From NCBI GenBank assembly GCA_032358165.1, contig JAALGY010000012.1, positions 2,170,001 through 2,234,000 of the forward strand: a stretch of DNA of 64,000 bases, in the 5' to 3' direction. The notes under the pieces are model-generated. The model was not told the origin of the DNA, ran no database searches, and saw only the letters and a list, made by a program, of their open reading frames with translations. Origin of the DNA: Diplosphaera chodatii (Eukaryota; Chlorophyta; Trebouxiophyceae; Prasiolales; Stichococcaceae). This document shows, one piece after another, positions 11,701 to 23,732 of this stretch. Each line of letters starts with the position of its first letter. Position 1 is the first letter of the stretch. A program made the position numbers and the translations under genes.

Positions 11701-12191
11701 TCTATGAGATGGCATCCATTGCTGACCAGCCGTTCCTGGCAGAATTACTAGAGCATCAGCATGACTGCCCTGAAGTGCCCACCTCCTCCAAAGTGGGGCA
11801 TCCAGCAGCAACCTCTTCAGACCAATCAGCCAATCCAACAAGGATGTGCTCGCCTGTCGCAGGTGCTTCTATCTGGACGCGCGCGCAGTGCTGCCGGACC
11901 AGCGGCAATTTGGGGAGCTGTTTGCCGCCACCAGCGACAAACTGGGCAACTGGTGAGTCACGGTAGCAAAGCTGCCAGCATCGCTCCTCTACGCCATACC
12001 AGCTTGCTGGCGCTGCATTGCCAACGTCTGAGGCAATCTGCTGGTTCGTGATGTGTAGGGACAAGATGTTTGGCTTCCATGCAGCCTGCTGCAAGGGCGG
12101 CGGCCCAGCGCTGCCCGAGTGCAAGCGGTCCACAGCGACGGCGCTCATGATGTGGCAGCTTCATGTGCAGCCATCCGAATGGCCACTGTAG
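8798..12191 (+). CDS. Nucleotide-diphospho-sugar transferase-like type II membrane protein
   Basis: Proposed exons: 8798-8896, 9014-9975, 10158-10290, 10563-10769, 11035-11196, 11502-11659, 11863-11952 and 12059-12191. They total 1,944 nt (647 aa), and every junction except the first two is well supported by frame. ATG 8798 opens an Ala/Leu/Val-rich hydrophobic stretch suiting a signal anchor. A 300-residue Ala/Ser/Asp-rich linker with a basic end (KRERKQQRQSKK) follows. The C-terminal 290 residues resemble the Nucleotid_trans family (DUF271; Arabidopsis RRA/XEG113-like): a YLVIVTYS strand, WRKIQLVQDIL, SVDLDIVLFKNP with the DxD-type metal motif at about residue 475, then CGFYFMRP, DIWEQAEFN and KMFGFHAACCKGG near the end. 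Such enzymes usually act in the Golgi; donor and acceptor sugars cannot be told. The extension and the 8896/9014 splice are the least certain parts. Confidence 0.75.
10864..10894. repeat. Perfect intronic hairpin (14-bp stem, 3-nt loop)
   Basis: Bases 10864-10877 are the exact reverse complement of 10881-10894 around a TCT loop. It lies in the intron between exons 4 and 5 of the glycosyltransferase model. Confidence 0.9.
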
Positions 12192-12385
12192 GAAGGATCA
12201 GCCTGCCCACAGTGAGAAGCAGACACATGACACAATGCTCTGCTCCGCAGCCGCAGCATTTGGCATTGCCAATGTCATGCAGCACAGAGCTGCACCTTGC
12301 TAGAGACTGAGCGCTGTCATGCCCTCCTAGTGAAGTAGGGATCGTGAGAAGGGTGACTGTGGTTGCGCACTAAGTGTGTGAAGTG

Positions 12386-12390
12386 TGTAA
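12386..12390 (+). terminator. TGTAA polyadenylation signal of the glycosyltransferase gene
   Basis: TGTAA, the usual chlorophyte poly(A) signal, lies 195 bases after the stop codon at 12189-12191. It sits only about 30 bases from the oppositely oriented signal of DAPF, as expected for convergent genes. Confidence 0.6.
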
Positions 12391-12419
12391 CTCTGATGGT
12401 TCCTCTGTTGACGATTGGT

Positions 12420-12424
12420 TTACA
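12420..12424 (-). terminator. TGTAA polyadenylation signal of DAPF
   Basis: TTACA on the + strand reads TGTAA on the - strand, about 80 bases past the DAPF stop at 12505-12507. Confidence 0.6.
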
Positions 12425-12504
12425 AAATGATGCTGCTATCTACCAACATATGCGGTGCCAGCGGCCTGTCTGCAGAGGCTCTGAGGGCTGCACGAGGAAT
12501 GATG

Positions 12505-13030
12505 CTAGAGTGTGACGCTGCCGGCGAACACCAGCTCCGCGGGGCCCGTCATGTACACGTGGCCGTCCGCCTCCCGCCACTCGATGTGCAGCGGCCCGCC
12601 CGGCAGGTCCACCCGCGCCGAGCGGTCGATGTGCCCCTCCAGCACCCCGGCCACCACCAGCGCACACGCGCCTGCAATCAGACACAGTGTGCCCTCGGCT
12701 ATATGCCGACCAGCCTTGATGAGGTTGATCAGGATAACGATAGATGCTTGGTTTTGGAATGGGCTGTCAAAGAACCGCCATGCCGGCGTCCTGCCAGCAG
12801 GGCAGCTGCTGCGGATCTGTTGCACGGGGGGTGCCTCACCAGTGCCGCAGGCGAGGGTGCGCCCAGCGCCCCGCTCCCATACCACCATCTTCACGTGTTG
12901 CCTGTCCACCACCTGCGCCCAGGCGACAAGACATCGAGTTGGTGCTGATGCAAAAGCAGTAAGTTTCGGCAGATGACGGCACTAGTCCGGATGCACCCAT
13001 CAAGCAGACTTCACCAGTTGAGGTATCCAT

Positions 13031-13102
<72 letters not shown>

Positions 13103-14800
13103 AACTAAATGTGTGGCATGCCAGATCTGAGCATACCTCTACAAATTCGGTGTTGGTCTTTGCGGGAAAGACAGGATGGCTTTCGAACTGTGGGCCGATG
13201 CTGGGCAGGTCCAGCGCATCAATCTGAATACGTAGACAGCATTGGTTGAGCTGTCGTTTGAGCAGGACGCATCAGACACACTCTGCACTACGCATCACAG
13301 GGTTTCAACAAGCAGTCCCACAGGGCTGTAATCTCAGCTGGGCATCTGGATCATGGTGGGCATGCTAGCAGCTCGCAGGGTTTGCACCTTAACAAGACCA
13401 TCTGAGTTGCTGTACACAATTGCGTGCGGGTTGCCCATGCTGACGCAGGTGACATTCCACGTTTTGCCTGCAACCTGTTGCAGCAGCGCATTAGCCAGTC
13501 TGCAACTTCCCAGAACACTGCAGATGCAACCAATGTATGCAAGTGTGCCATGCGAGACTGAGCTTTCACAAGCACACTTCTTCCACAGCCTGGAACCCTG
13601 CAACTGGTACCATTGCACTCCACACCGCCTCAGCATTTGCAGTGCAGGGCTGGCAAGCGCTGCTTGGCCACCTGCAGCTCGGCGGCGACGGCGGCGCCGC
13701 TGTCCCGGGTGGCCGGCAGCGTGGTGGGCACCTGCGCCGCCGCCAGCGTGGGCGGCCCCATGTCCACGCACACCTGGCCGTCCTCCAGCAGCCGCGGCTG
13801 CATCATGCCTGCAACGCAAGCAATCACACCAGGGTGCCGGCCCTGCATCGCCTACTGTGGCATGGGCTGCACCTCCTGACTCGGGTCGTGACTGAAAAGC
13901 CCGACCCGGGCATCAGATTGTCCAACATGGTCAGGCACCTGGGCAGTGCGCAGTGCACCCACACGCTTCGAGGCTAGGACATACACACCAGCACGCCAGG
14001 GGACGTGCTGATGGGGCAGGGCGCACCTGCGAGCGTGTGCACACGGTGCGAGGTGGTGCCGCTCGCGCCGTCGCGCTGCGCGATGAAGCGCGCGAGGCAG
14101 CGGATCCCGTTGCCGCACATCTCCGGCTCCGAGCCGTCGGAGTTGAAGATGCGCATGCTGTAGTCCTCGCCATTCTGGGGCGGCAGCGCAAAAATGACCT
14201 GTGCAGCACACAGGGCACACGCTGACATCCGTACCCTGCAGCGTGCTCCCTGCAGAGTGCATGATGCGCGTGATCAGCCCCTGCCCAAGTCGTCTGAAAG
14301 GGCCGTTACATCGACGGGCCTTGATGTCGCAGCACATGCACAGCATGGGCACGCACAGCAGCGTACCCCGTCGCCTCCTATGCCGAAGTTGCGGTCGCAC
14401 AGTTCGACTGCCTGCTCCGCCGTCACCAGTGGGTCCTCCTGCTGCCGGTTATCCACCTGCAATTGTGCGAACCCTGGTGAGCTAGTTCCCTTCCAGATGT
14501 GCGGCATGAGCACACGCCTCGTCATGCTGTGGTAAAGCTCATGTGGACGGCGGGCGCTATGGGGCCTGGAAAATAGAAGCATGGGCCCATCTCTCCCACC
14601 AGGATGAAGTCGTTGCCCAGGCCCTGGTACTTTGCAAACTCTACGGTGGCTGCCGCCCTGACATTGGCAGCCTGCCGCCGCCCAGCCTGCCGTGTGCGCG
14701 ACGGTTGCGGCTGCCTCACGTTGTGGGTCATGTGCGAGTCGAAAGCTCTCTGTGTGCCGCCAGTGTTGGCAGAGGCGCCTGCGCAGCGCTGCCGCAGCAT
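12505..14800 (-). CDS. DAPF: Diaminopimelate epimerase, plastid-type
   Basis: Eight exons on the - strand: 14800-14600, 14456-14367, 14198-14027, 13808-13672, 13474-13388, 13223-13137, 12912-12840 and 12671-12505. They total 1,014 nt and encode 337 aa with matching phases. The enzyme interconverts LL- and meso-diaminopimelate in lysine biosynthesis, in plants inside the plastid. KYQGLGNDF lies after about 55 Arg/Ala/Ser-rich residues that suit a transit peptide. Catalytic cysteines are in MCGNGIRC (about residue 125) and LACGTGACA (about 280). MGNPHA, NTEFV and WERGAG are also in place. GAGRT replaces the usual GAGET, a non-catalytic change. An upstream in-frame ATG at 14923 is the alternative start. 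One intron (12913-13136) holds a long CTG-repeat on the coding strand. Confidence 0.92.
13031..13101. repeat. (CAG)n microsatellite, about 23 units, in a DAPF intron
   Basis: Uninterrupted CAG on the + strand, thus CTG in the DAPF pre-mRNA, 30-35 bases inside the sixth intron from its 5' splice site. It is noncoding in the model. Confidence 0.95.
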
Positions 14801-17026
14801 GCTGCCTTGCGCACAGGGGAAGCGGGATGTGGTGTTGTGACCTGCAGCGCGTCGCTGCAGCGCTTCCTGACCCTGCTCCGGATACCCAAGGATGAAATGT
14901 GTGATGATATTGGCAGTTTGCACGAGATGGCAGTTTCATGCCCACATCACACGCTCCGGGGGGGAGGTGTCAAACCCTGAAATCTGAGCAGTCTGCCCGA
15001 TCTGCAATGCGAGGGTGTCTGAAGCGGATCGGAAGGAAAGGCTCAGGTGTCACGGCCGGTACACACTCTCCATGAGCGACCGTAATCGCGTGTAGCGGTG
15101 GCTTGCAGCACTTGCAACTTCGTCTTGTATTAACAAGTCAACAGTCATCAGCTAGCTTGGTCGCCATCTTGGGAGCAGGCTGCCAAACGCTTTGTGTGGT
15201 CCAGTCAAGCACCAGTGCACCTGCCCGTAACAGTTGTTGACCGGCAGAACGCTCACTGCCAATAGCCAGCACGCGTTGAAGTACGCATTGTAGGAGCCTG
15301 CATTGCAGTGTGCTGGAAGTAGCCATGACGGCCCCGTGGCAGTGGCGGAGCGGAACCAAGACGGCAGGCACGGCAGCATCCGCACGGCACGGGATCAGCA
15401 ACAACAGCGTCGACAGCCAGGCATCGCACACTGAGCGGGACAATGCAGGAAGCTGCAGCTCGCCTGCCCCAGACGACGGCGCCCAGGCGATGGAGCTCAG
15501 GTGTGGCAAACCTCAAACGCCTAAGATCGATGAGTCAACGTCTGACACAGGCGCAGCACACAACGCATAGAGAGCGTGGCATCGCACGCAACGATGCCCT
15601 TGGCTCATATTGACGGCAATAAAGCAGTCTTCACTCTGCGTACTCGGAAAGAGACTGAGCGACTGGGGCGTCATGGGCTTCCGTGAAAATGTACCACTTG
15701 CCACGCTTATGTTCAGGGCACTGCAAGCCTCTTGACAGACGGCAGCTGCCATGTGTATGAACGTCATCGGCTGGCAGCCTGCACATCCGGGGTGGCAATC
15801 TGGTATGCCGGGCCTGCAGCAGTGGCGTGCAGTGGCATGATATCTGGCCAGAGCCAGGGCACATCAGCCTAGGGTGCCCCACCGTGTGGCAATGGTTGCT
15901 GGCGAGTCATACGGAGGCAGGTTTCGAGGGAGTGCCCGTTAGTGTGCATGCATGTGCTCGGCTGGCAGCTCTCTTCGGGGTGTCAAACCTACACAGCTGT
16001 TCACCCCGCGAGACTAGGCAAAGAAGCCACGACATGCGCGTCAGTGCAGTCACAACCAACAAGCAAACGACGCTATCATGTGTCCCGTGATCCGCCCGCG
16101 CTGTGCAGCATGTTCAGTATGCCCAATGTGTGACACTGCAGCGGCGGCATATGATTCTTAGCATGCATACAGGCATGCTTGCCACCCGAGTGGGAGCCAT
16201 AGGAGCAGTCCACATGTGTACTGTATCAGTGGTCGTCACTGCTGCGGCGGCTGCCGTTTACTTTGACTGTCGAGCTGCCGATCAGTGTGGTGGGGTCTGG
16301 GCAGTCTCGCAGTGGCCCCAGCACATGGCTCGAGGCAGCTTCAGTCTCAGGCCGCACGCACCAGCTGTTGACCAGCTCTCATACTAACGCCGAGCACATT
16401 CCTCGTCTCGTCAGCAGATTGCCGGAATTTCACGCCGTCAACCCCCTAACAAATCCGCTGGAGCAGATTGCACTTGGCACGTGCGGCAGGGCATCGTTCG
16501 TCAGCAATCACTGCAGATCACAGTCTACGACATTCGCCGGGGTGCAGCCGCTGGTGTCAAGCACGCCGTGCCCGCGATAGTGTGCACAACCGTGAGCGCA
16601 TTCGTTCGCCACGCCGCCGGGCAACTCTGTTGCAGCGAGCACAGCCCCGGCCCAGTCAACGCTGAGCTTCACGAGACGCCACCCAGCTACTGCAACAGCT
16701 CAAAGGGCAGCTCAGGCCGCACCAGCACGGCAAGCAGACTGTGTTGGGGTCAGTGCATGCTACGGCGAGCGCCTGTGCGGCGCCAGGGCGCTGCTTTATG
16801 CCGGCAGGCTCTAGCGTCAGGACCGGGGGTTGCCCCTCCAGAAGCACCCCAGCGGCCCGGGCCCAGCACCATCTGCAGCAATGCCTGCTGAGGTCGCCGT
16901 CCGCAGGCAAGCTCCGTTGGGTGTGCTCCGGTGTAGCCCGGCCCGGGTGTCGCTGTTTACACAACCCGGAGGTACAATTGACCAGCGGCTGCGGACAGCC
17001 CTTCCCTACCGCCGCACGGGTGCAGG
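14801..17026. other. Intergenic between DAPF and the SnRK2-like kinase
   Basis: This 2.2-kb stretch lies between divergent genes and should hold both promoters. Open frames at 15310-15570, 16481-16891 and 16830-17165 are GC-rich but match nothing I recognise. Those ending near 17165 overlap the kinase start and could be an extra 5' exon. No transposon ends or RNA genes were seen. Confidence 0.4.
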
Positions 17027-20000
17027 ATGTACATGCAGGCCGTATACCCGGCCGCGCACGGCCTCAAACGCCCAGCGCGGACCCGTGACGCTATCTGCAA
17101 CCCTCCAACCGAGTTCCGATGGTCCTGGCTCCGCAGGTCCGACAGCGCGTTCAACGGGCTGGTGAAGGAGCAGGGCATGGGCTACATGGACGTCTCCGCG
17201 TGTTCAGTGCGGAGCAGCACCACCTGCGAGGCGGTGGATCTGGGCAGCAGCCAAACGCAGCCAACAGGGCTGGACCAGCCCGGAACGCCTGCCCTGGGCT
17301 GCCAGGCCAGGGCGGCCTGCTCACCCAGCGACAGCGGTGCCGAGGGCGGCTCGCCCGCCGCGCGGCGGTCACGCAGCCGGCGGGATATGAGCTGCGATAT
17401 CCCCTCGTCCGCGTCGGGGCACACCACGTTCCAGGTGGGGCAGACGTGCGGTGATCCTGCGATGTTGAGGCATGCTGCGAGCGTGTAAAGCATCTGGCTG
17501 GCTGCAGCAGCTTGCAGGTTGTCCGAGCTGGTGTGTCGCACTGCACACTGCTGCAGTCCACGCCGCCGCAGGTGTCCGCAACAGGGGAGCTGCAACAAAT
17601 CCACCCGCCTGCGCAGCCACAGCAGCAGCAGCAGCAGCCCCAGCATCAGCACCCAGACCAGCAGTTGCAACAACAACAACAACAACAACAACGACAACGA
17701 CAAGCACAACAGCAGGAGCAGCGGCTGCCGCAACAACAACAGCGGCAGCGGCGGCACACCGCACCGGCCGCCCCAGTTGGCGCCACATACCAGCAGGACA
17801 ACGAGCCGTTGTGCAACCATGAGCGCTACTACAAGCTGCGCGACCTCAACAGGTAGGGCCTGCAGGCAGTGCGTAGCTCATGCACCCTGATCCATTTACC
17901 CGGCTTCTGGCCGGCTGCCAGCCGGGGCAGCAGGATTTGCGCCACAGCAGCTGCGACAGCCAACCAACGAGCAGTTCTGCAGCTCGTTGTGGATGGTATG
18001 GACTACACAGCAGAGGTAGAATTACAATCAGTTACGCAAATGTTTGCTGGCGGTCTGCAGGGGGGCGCATGGGTTCGTGCAGCTGGCGCTGGATATGCAG
18101 ACGGGGGAGCAGGTCGCCATCAAGTTCCTGGAGCGCACGGGGCGCAAGATGAAGACCAAGCACATCCTGCGGTGCGGCGCTGACACACATGCAGTGGCAC
18201 ACAGGGCCTTGACACCACACCAACGGCTGTGCATGGGCCATGCCCTTTTAGGTCATGCACTGGTTTTAGCCCCGATTGAACGGCCTGTGTATTGCACTTC
18301 ACATCTGGTGTCAAGTATCATGTCAGAACACGTAGGGAAGTGAGCCTGGACTCGCTCGTGAATGTGCAGGGAGCTGCTGAACCAGCGGCTGTGCGCGCAG
18401 CACCCGCACATCGTGCACCTGCGGGAGGCGTTCCTGACGCCCGGCCACCTGGGCATCTCCATGGAGTACGCCACCAGCGGCGACCTGCTGGACTACGTGG
18501 AGGCGCACATGGCCCACGTGCATATAAGATGCCGCCTGCAACAGCTGCCCATCTAGGCTGTGCCACGCCGACATGTGCCGTCAATCTGCTGAGGTCTCGT
18601 ACCCCTATGAACCAGGCGTACACCTTCGTAGTCTGCTGAACGTGTTGTTGCGCAGGGCATGATGGTGCCGGAGGCGGACGCGAGGCTACTGTTCCAGCAG
18701 CTGATCGTGGCAATGGACTACTGCCACCGGCTGGGCATCGTCAACCGCGACGTCAAGGTAGGGCGCCGTGATCCAGCCTGTTGCCGACAGGTCACTTTGT
18801 TGTAGCTGCAGCTGTCTGGTCAGCTTGGTGAGGTGTGCTCCATGCATAGCCTACATGTGCTGCTGGGACTCGTCTGCACTGGTGCAAGCGCTGTCCAACA
18901 GAAGTCTTGACATGGTTGTCATCGACTGCTGCAGCTAGACAACATCCTGCTGCATGGCGACGCGCCCGCGATCCTGAAGCTGTGCGATTTTGGGTACTCC
19001 AAGGACGGCGAGACGGAGTCAGACTGCAAGACCGCCTGCGGAACGCCTGAATACATGGCTCCCGAGGTGCACACAATATATCATGTGTGTCGAAGTGTAT
19101 GCTTCCAATTTGCTAGTTTTAGAATGGGGCTGAGAGTACCGCCTGTGTTAGTTTGGTCATCCAAGACGCTGTTGCTTCAGCTGCTGCAGCTGCTGGCCAG
19201 GATCGGAAGCAGCATCTGTGTCAAACCTGTCCCTCGCCAAATGCGCAGGTGCTGAAGGGGGAGGCGTATGACGGCAAGGCGGTGGACGTGTGGTCCTGTG
19301 GCTGCAGCCTGTACATCCTGTTGTGCGGCGACTACCCGTGAGCTTCCAGCTTGTTTGTGCACTTGATGCATTGCATTTTCGTGCCCGAATGCTATATCAT
19401 TGGTGGCTCCTGCGCAAATGTGTACAACAGTTGTAATCGGTGGCATCACCACAGAGCTGCCAACCCTGGCTGAGGTCTGGCGCCGTGGCTGCGCAGGTTC
19501 CGGACGGCGGGGCACCACCAGGCGCAGACGCCCATCAAGCGCATGCAGGCCATGTTCCCGCGCCTCGTCGCCGGCCGCTACAACCCGCTGCGCCCCGAGG
19601 TCCGCCACGTCACGCCAGCTGGCGTCGCGGTCCCGCTGCAGATAGCTGCCAGCCTCCTCACCATGCGCGTGACCCTTGCAACTGATTGCCGTCGTGTCAT
19701 GTGCGCTGCAGGCGTCGGAGGGGGTGCGGGACATCATGCACCGCATGCTGAACCCGGACCCCAAGGAGCGCATCACGGTGCCCGAGATCATGGCGCACCC
19801 CTGGTTCTGCACCGACCTGCCCGCCGGCGTGACCGAGCTCAACGAGACGCTCCTGGCCACCGCCGCAGCGGCGGAGGTGGACGACTACGACGCCAGCTGC
19901 AGCCTGAACCCTGAGGTGAGCGCTCCACAGCTGAGCTGCGTCTGGGATTGTATATGCATTGGTATATTGCATATACCAATGCATATGGGTTGGTGATATC

Positions 20001-20272
20001 AAGGCCCGAGCCAATCCACCCTTCTGTCATTGCAGCACCTGACCGCCCTGAGATGTTGGTCCCTGTAGATGGATTCATAGCATCGCACCTGTGCTTCGGG
20101 CTGAATTGGGAGTTTGCTGCAGGGCATGCGGCCGGAGGAGATATGGCGGTCGCGCGGCGTGGACGGCTACAACCGCCAGACCATCGCTGAGCTGGTGGCG
20201 CTGGTCGAGGAGGCCGCTCAGCCGCCGCCGACCGACCTGCCCTGGTCGCTGCCCCGCCTCAGCCTGCGATGA
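17027..20272 (+). CDS. SnRK2-like serine/threonine protein kinase with Gln-rich N-terminal extension
   Basis: Exons 17027-17434, 17518-17852, 18061-18171, 18370-18517, 18656-18757, 18935-19066, 19249-19337, 19497-19599, 19712-19915 and 20123-20272 total 1,782 nt and encode 593 aa with consistent phases. The first 240 residues are low complexity with long Gln runs encoded by CAA/CAG. The kinase domain begins YYKLRDLNRGAHGF. It has VAIKF (catalytic Lys at about 269), NRDVKLDN where HRD is expected (about 364), CDFGYSK (DFG Asp at about 386), GTPEYMAPE and DVWSCGCSLY. CDFGYSK and the AYDGKAVDVWSCG segment are SnRK2 signatures (osmotic-stress/ABA kinases of plants). The tail is short and lacks an obvious acidic ABA box. 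The start is tentative because no upstream stop fixes it. Confidence 0.85.
19952..19986. repeat. Perfect intronic hairpin (16-bp stem, 3-nt loop)
   Basis: Bases 19952-19967 pair exactly with 19971-19986 around a TGC loop. It is AT-rich against a GC-rich background and lies in the last intron of the kinase gene. Confidence 0.9.
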
Positions 20273-21556
20273 ACTTCGAGCTCGTGACAGCCGCACACCT
20301 GGGCCGCACCTGGCTGCCTGCGCCGCACCTGCCACCGCCACCGCTGCGATTCAACAGTAGGTGGCTGATTAGGGCGCAGACGGCATAGGCGGTCGAAACA
20401 GCCAGTAGCACCAACATTTATGGGGTCCCTCGGGACTGCGATGCACACAGCACGCTAGCCGCAACAGCAGACGTGGTGGGAGCGGTGGATGCAGGCAGGG
20501 GCTTGCAGACACCGCCACCTGCTCACTATGATCTCATGCGGTGGGGCACTCAAATAAATTACCGAAGCTGAAGTTGCAGTCTCAAACTATTGACGAAACG
20601 AATGTATCATTCAAGCATTCTGGCAGGCGACAGCTTGTGACACGCTGAGCTCAGGTGCTGGGTGACGGACATTCACCGAATATGACAGCTGGGCAGGTAG
20701 CCAGCATAACCCACAGCAAGGGAGTGGTTGCTTTCTGCATACTGTAGCTATGCAGCCCACTGGGCTAGCTCACAGGCTAGGACATGTGGCGTCAGCAGCA
20801 GCATATGCAATGCCCTGCAGGGCAACGATTGTTGACGCGCTACACGCAGTCCTTGACTGTCAGGCAGTTTTTCTGGTTACGTTACCTATACATGATTATT
20901 GGTCCAGGCGTCACATTGGTGGCTGGACATCTTCTCCTATTCCAGTGTTTATCCATTGCAGATGTTTGTTGGTTAGAGGTCGATTAGCCTCTGTACACGA
21001 TCTGAACATGTCAGCACACCAAGTGTAACGACCTGAATAATACAAGCAGGTGTGATCCTGTATGGACTCTGTAAACCGCAACAACGTGCAAGACCGCACT
21101 GCCCAAGGCCAAATAGTTCAAGCCCTTTGATACAGTGGCCGGTCGTCAGGCCGTGCCATCATCATGTATCTCATAATGTCGGCTGCTGGCATAAGTAACT
21201 GCTCCTTGACTGGTATCAGTGGAGCTAGAGCCAAGCTACAGCCCTGGGGCGATTGGCTCGACTGATCAAGGGGCCTTTGTACCAGTTACCCCTTGCCACT
21301 CATTTATGCCTCCCCACCCTGCAGCGTTTGCTGTTGCCATTTGCCTCTGCAATGCGTGTGGCAGAGACACACTTGCACATTCGCTGAGATTGAAGGCTTG
21401 AAAGTGAGTCACTTTGTGCGCTGCTGAGTGCAGGAACGTTTACTTGTGGTTGGACTGCTGAACACAGTCACCGTCGCTTTCACTTTACAGCTTCCGAAAC
21501 GGTCACAGAGCCACAACACATTGGCAGTGGACCAACCCTCATAGCGTTCAGGGGCA
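20273..21556. other. Kinase 3' region and RPF1 upstream region
   Basis: No gene recognised. TGTAA occurs at 21024-21028 and 21068-21072, which would give the kinase an approximately 750-base 3' UTR, long but normal for chlorophytes. The rest should contain the RPF1 promoter and 5' UTR. Confidence 0.4.
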
Positions 21557-23732
21557 ATGCCGAAGCCTGGCAGAGCCCCTGCCGCAAAGTCACCCGCAGA
21601 AAGAAAGACCATCGGCCAGCTCACCAGCGGCATCCGCAATAAACAGAAGCGCAGCGAGGAGTACGCAAAGCTCAAGCACAAGCAGCAGGTGAGATGTTTC
21701 AAGACAACCGGTGAGACCGGCATGTGATGCTGCGCTGGGAGGAAGCGCCCGCAGCACTGCCGCTGCGCGGCTGCGACGGCTGACCAAACGGCGCAGCACA
21801 GCAAATCAGCATGTGCATGTCTGATCATGCTTCGACACGCTGACAGTACTCAGACGTGAGTGCTGCTGCGGTGTCGTGTTGCCACGAAGCGCTGCGCATG
21901 TTGCGTCGTGCAGAAGGAGAAGCGGCGGCGGCGGGAGCAGGCGACCAAGGATGTGGCGAAGGCCGTCAAGGCGGGCCTCGAGCCGCCGCCCAAGCAGGAG
22001 CCCAAGGTGGGATGTGCTGCAGAAGGTGATGGCAGCGGCGACGTGCGACCAGCAACTGGGGATCAGGACGCCCTCCCAGTCCAGGCTGTCAGGGACCCGG
22101 CGCCAGTCTCAGGAGCTGCTTGTGGGCGCCTTCATGCTTTTGTGCAGAGCATAAGAGGAGCCGACAGCAAGTTGATATCATGCTGATGCCATGTGAAATG
22201 TGTGATCTGCTGTTGCAGACCATCGAGAACACTCGGGAGTGGGGCGACACTCGGGTGGCGGCGGACGACGCGGAGCTGGTGGCGCAGCAGGCCCAGGACG
22301 AGTTCGCGCCGCACTTTGACAAGGTGCAAACATGGCGCAGGTCACACAGCAGTGCCCCACAGCAGACTTGTTGTCGTTGCTGCTTGTCCAAGTGCGAGGC
22401 AGACGCCCTGTGGCGCTGTTGGCAATGCCATATGAGCCCCCGCCACAGCGGCTTCTGTCCCGTGCAGGAGCGGCTGCCGCACGTGCTGCTGACGACCACG
22501 TACAAGCCGTCCAAGGTCATGTTCCACTTCCTGGCGGACCTGCTGGAGGTGAGCTACACTTTGGTGTGCCCACTGTGGCTGACGATGCTCCTCAAGCCGA
22601 TTTCGTCCTCTGCTGAGGAACGACCACACGACAAGCAGCACAGTGGCACTGAGCGCCGTTGTACGTCGTGCAGGTGTTCCCGTCTGCGCAGTACTACAAG
22701 CGCGCCGGCTTCCCGCTGAAGAAGATCTGCCAGTACGCGAGTGCGCGCGGCTTCACCGATGTGCTGGTCGCCAACGAGGACCGCAAGTCCGTCAACGGCC
22801 TGCTGCTGGTCCACCTGCCGGGCGGCCCCACGGCGCACTTCCGCCTGTCCAAGCTGGTCCTGTCAAAGGACATCAAGGTCGGTGCTCTTGCCGTGTTTTT
22901 TTGTGCTTCTCAGATGGTGCTTGTCAGCATGAGATCTCGCAACATCCGCCTGCTCTGTTCGGCCAGTAGGTGTGAGAGTGCCGTTGCTGCTGCCTGCAGG
23001 GCCACGGGAGGGCAACTTCGCACAAGCCGGAGCTCATCCTCTCAGGGTTCGGCACGCACCTGGGCCACCGGCTCACGCGTGTCTTTGCAGCCCTGTTTGC
23101 GCAGGCAAGTACCTGGGTCCCTTAGTCCGGCGGTGCAGGTCAACGCTTATCGTGCGATGTGCGTCGGTGGTGGCAGACCATGGTCGATGCATAGCATGGG
23201 TCGTTTGGCGTGCAGGACCCAGCGTACAGGGGGCGGCGGGTGGTCACATTCCACAATCAGCGGGACTTCATCTTTTTCAGGTGATGCACGGCAGTCAAGT
23301 GGCCACTGCTTGTTGTGCATCGTCACTTAGTCCCGATGACAGTCTGTAAGACTTTGTGTGGCAACCGTGCTCACCTGGTATCTTTCAGGCATCATCGGTA
23401 CATTTTTGAGGAGAAGGAGCTCAGGAAAGCGGGTGAGAAGACAAAGAAGCAGCGGGTCATTGCCCGCCTACAGGTGCTGTCCCACGGCAGCACAGCTGAA
23501 GGCTTCTAGCAGGGTTGCTGACTGTATTGAATCACAGCCTGTTCATTGAACCCAAGTCAGCTGCGAACTTGTGCTGATGCGGCTGTACGTCACCCTGGCG
23601 CAGGAGCTTGGGCCGCGCTTTGTGCTGCGGCTGGTCAGCCTGCAGAAGGGCACCTTCGACTCCAGGGGCGGCGAGTTCGAGTGGGAGCCCAAGAAGGAGA
23701 AGACAGGCAGCCGAAGAAAGTTCAACCTCTGA
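21557..23732 (+). CDS. RPF1: Ribosome production factor 1, Brix-domain protein
   Basis: Exons 21557-21688, 21914-22006, 22219-22323, 22468-22548, 22674-22877, 23000-23104, 23216-23280, 23389-23473 and 23604-23732 total 999 nt and encode 332 aa in phase. RPF1 is a nucleolar assembly factor of the 60S subunit needed for processing towards 25S rRNA. After a lysine-rich N terminus ([27 protein letters not shown]) comes KTIENTRE-like [10 protein letters not shown]. The Brix domain follows with [91 protein letters not shown] and a final RRKFNL. Length and order match the eukaryotic family. The intron after 23104 starts with GC rather than GT. Confidence 0.93.

Noticed and set aside
11863..12191. 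Independent small ORFs near the end of the glycosyltransferase gene
   Set aside because: They are exons with matching phases and conserved family motifs.
12840..12912. DAPF inactivation through GAGRT replacing GAGET
   Set aside because: The changed residue is not one of the catalytic or core substrate-binding positions; both active-site cysteines and the ERG motif are intact.
13031..13101. Polyalanine/polyleucine-coding exon
   Set aside because: Triplet repeat is open in several frames, but the flanking DAPF exons splice across it in phase.
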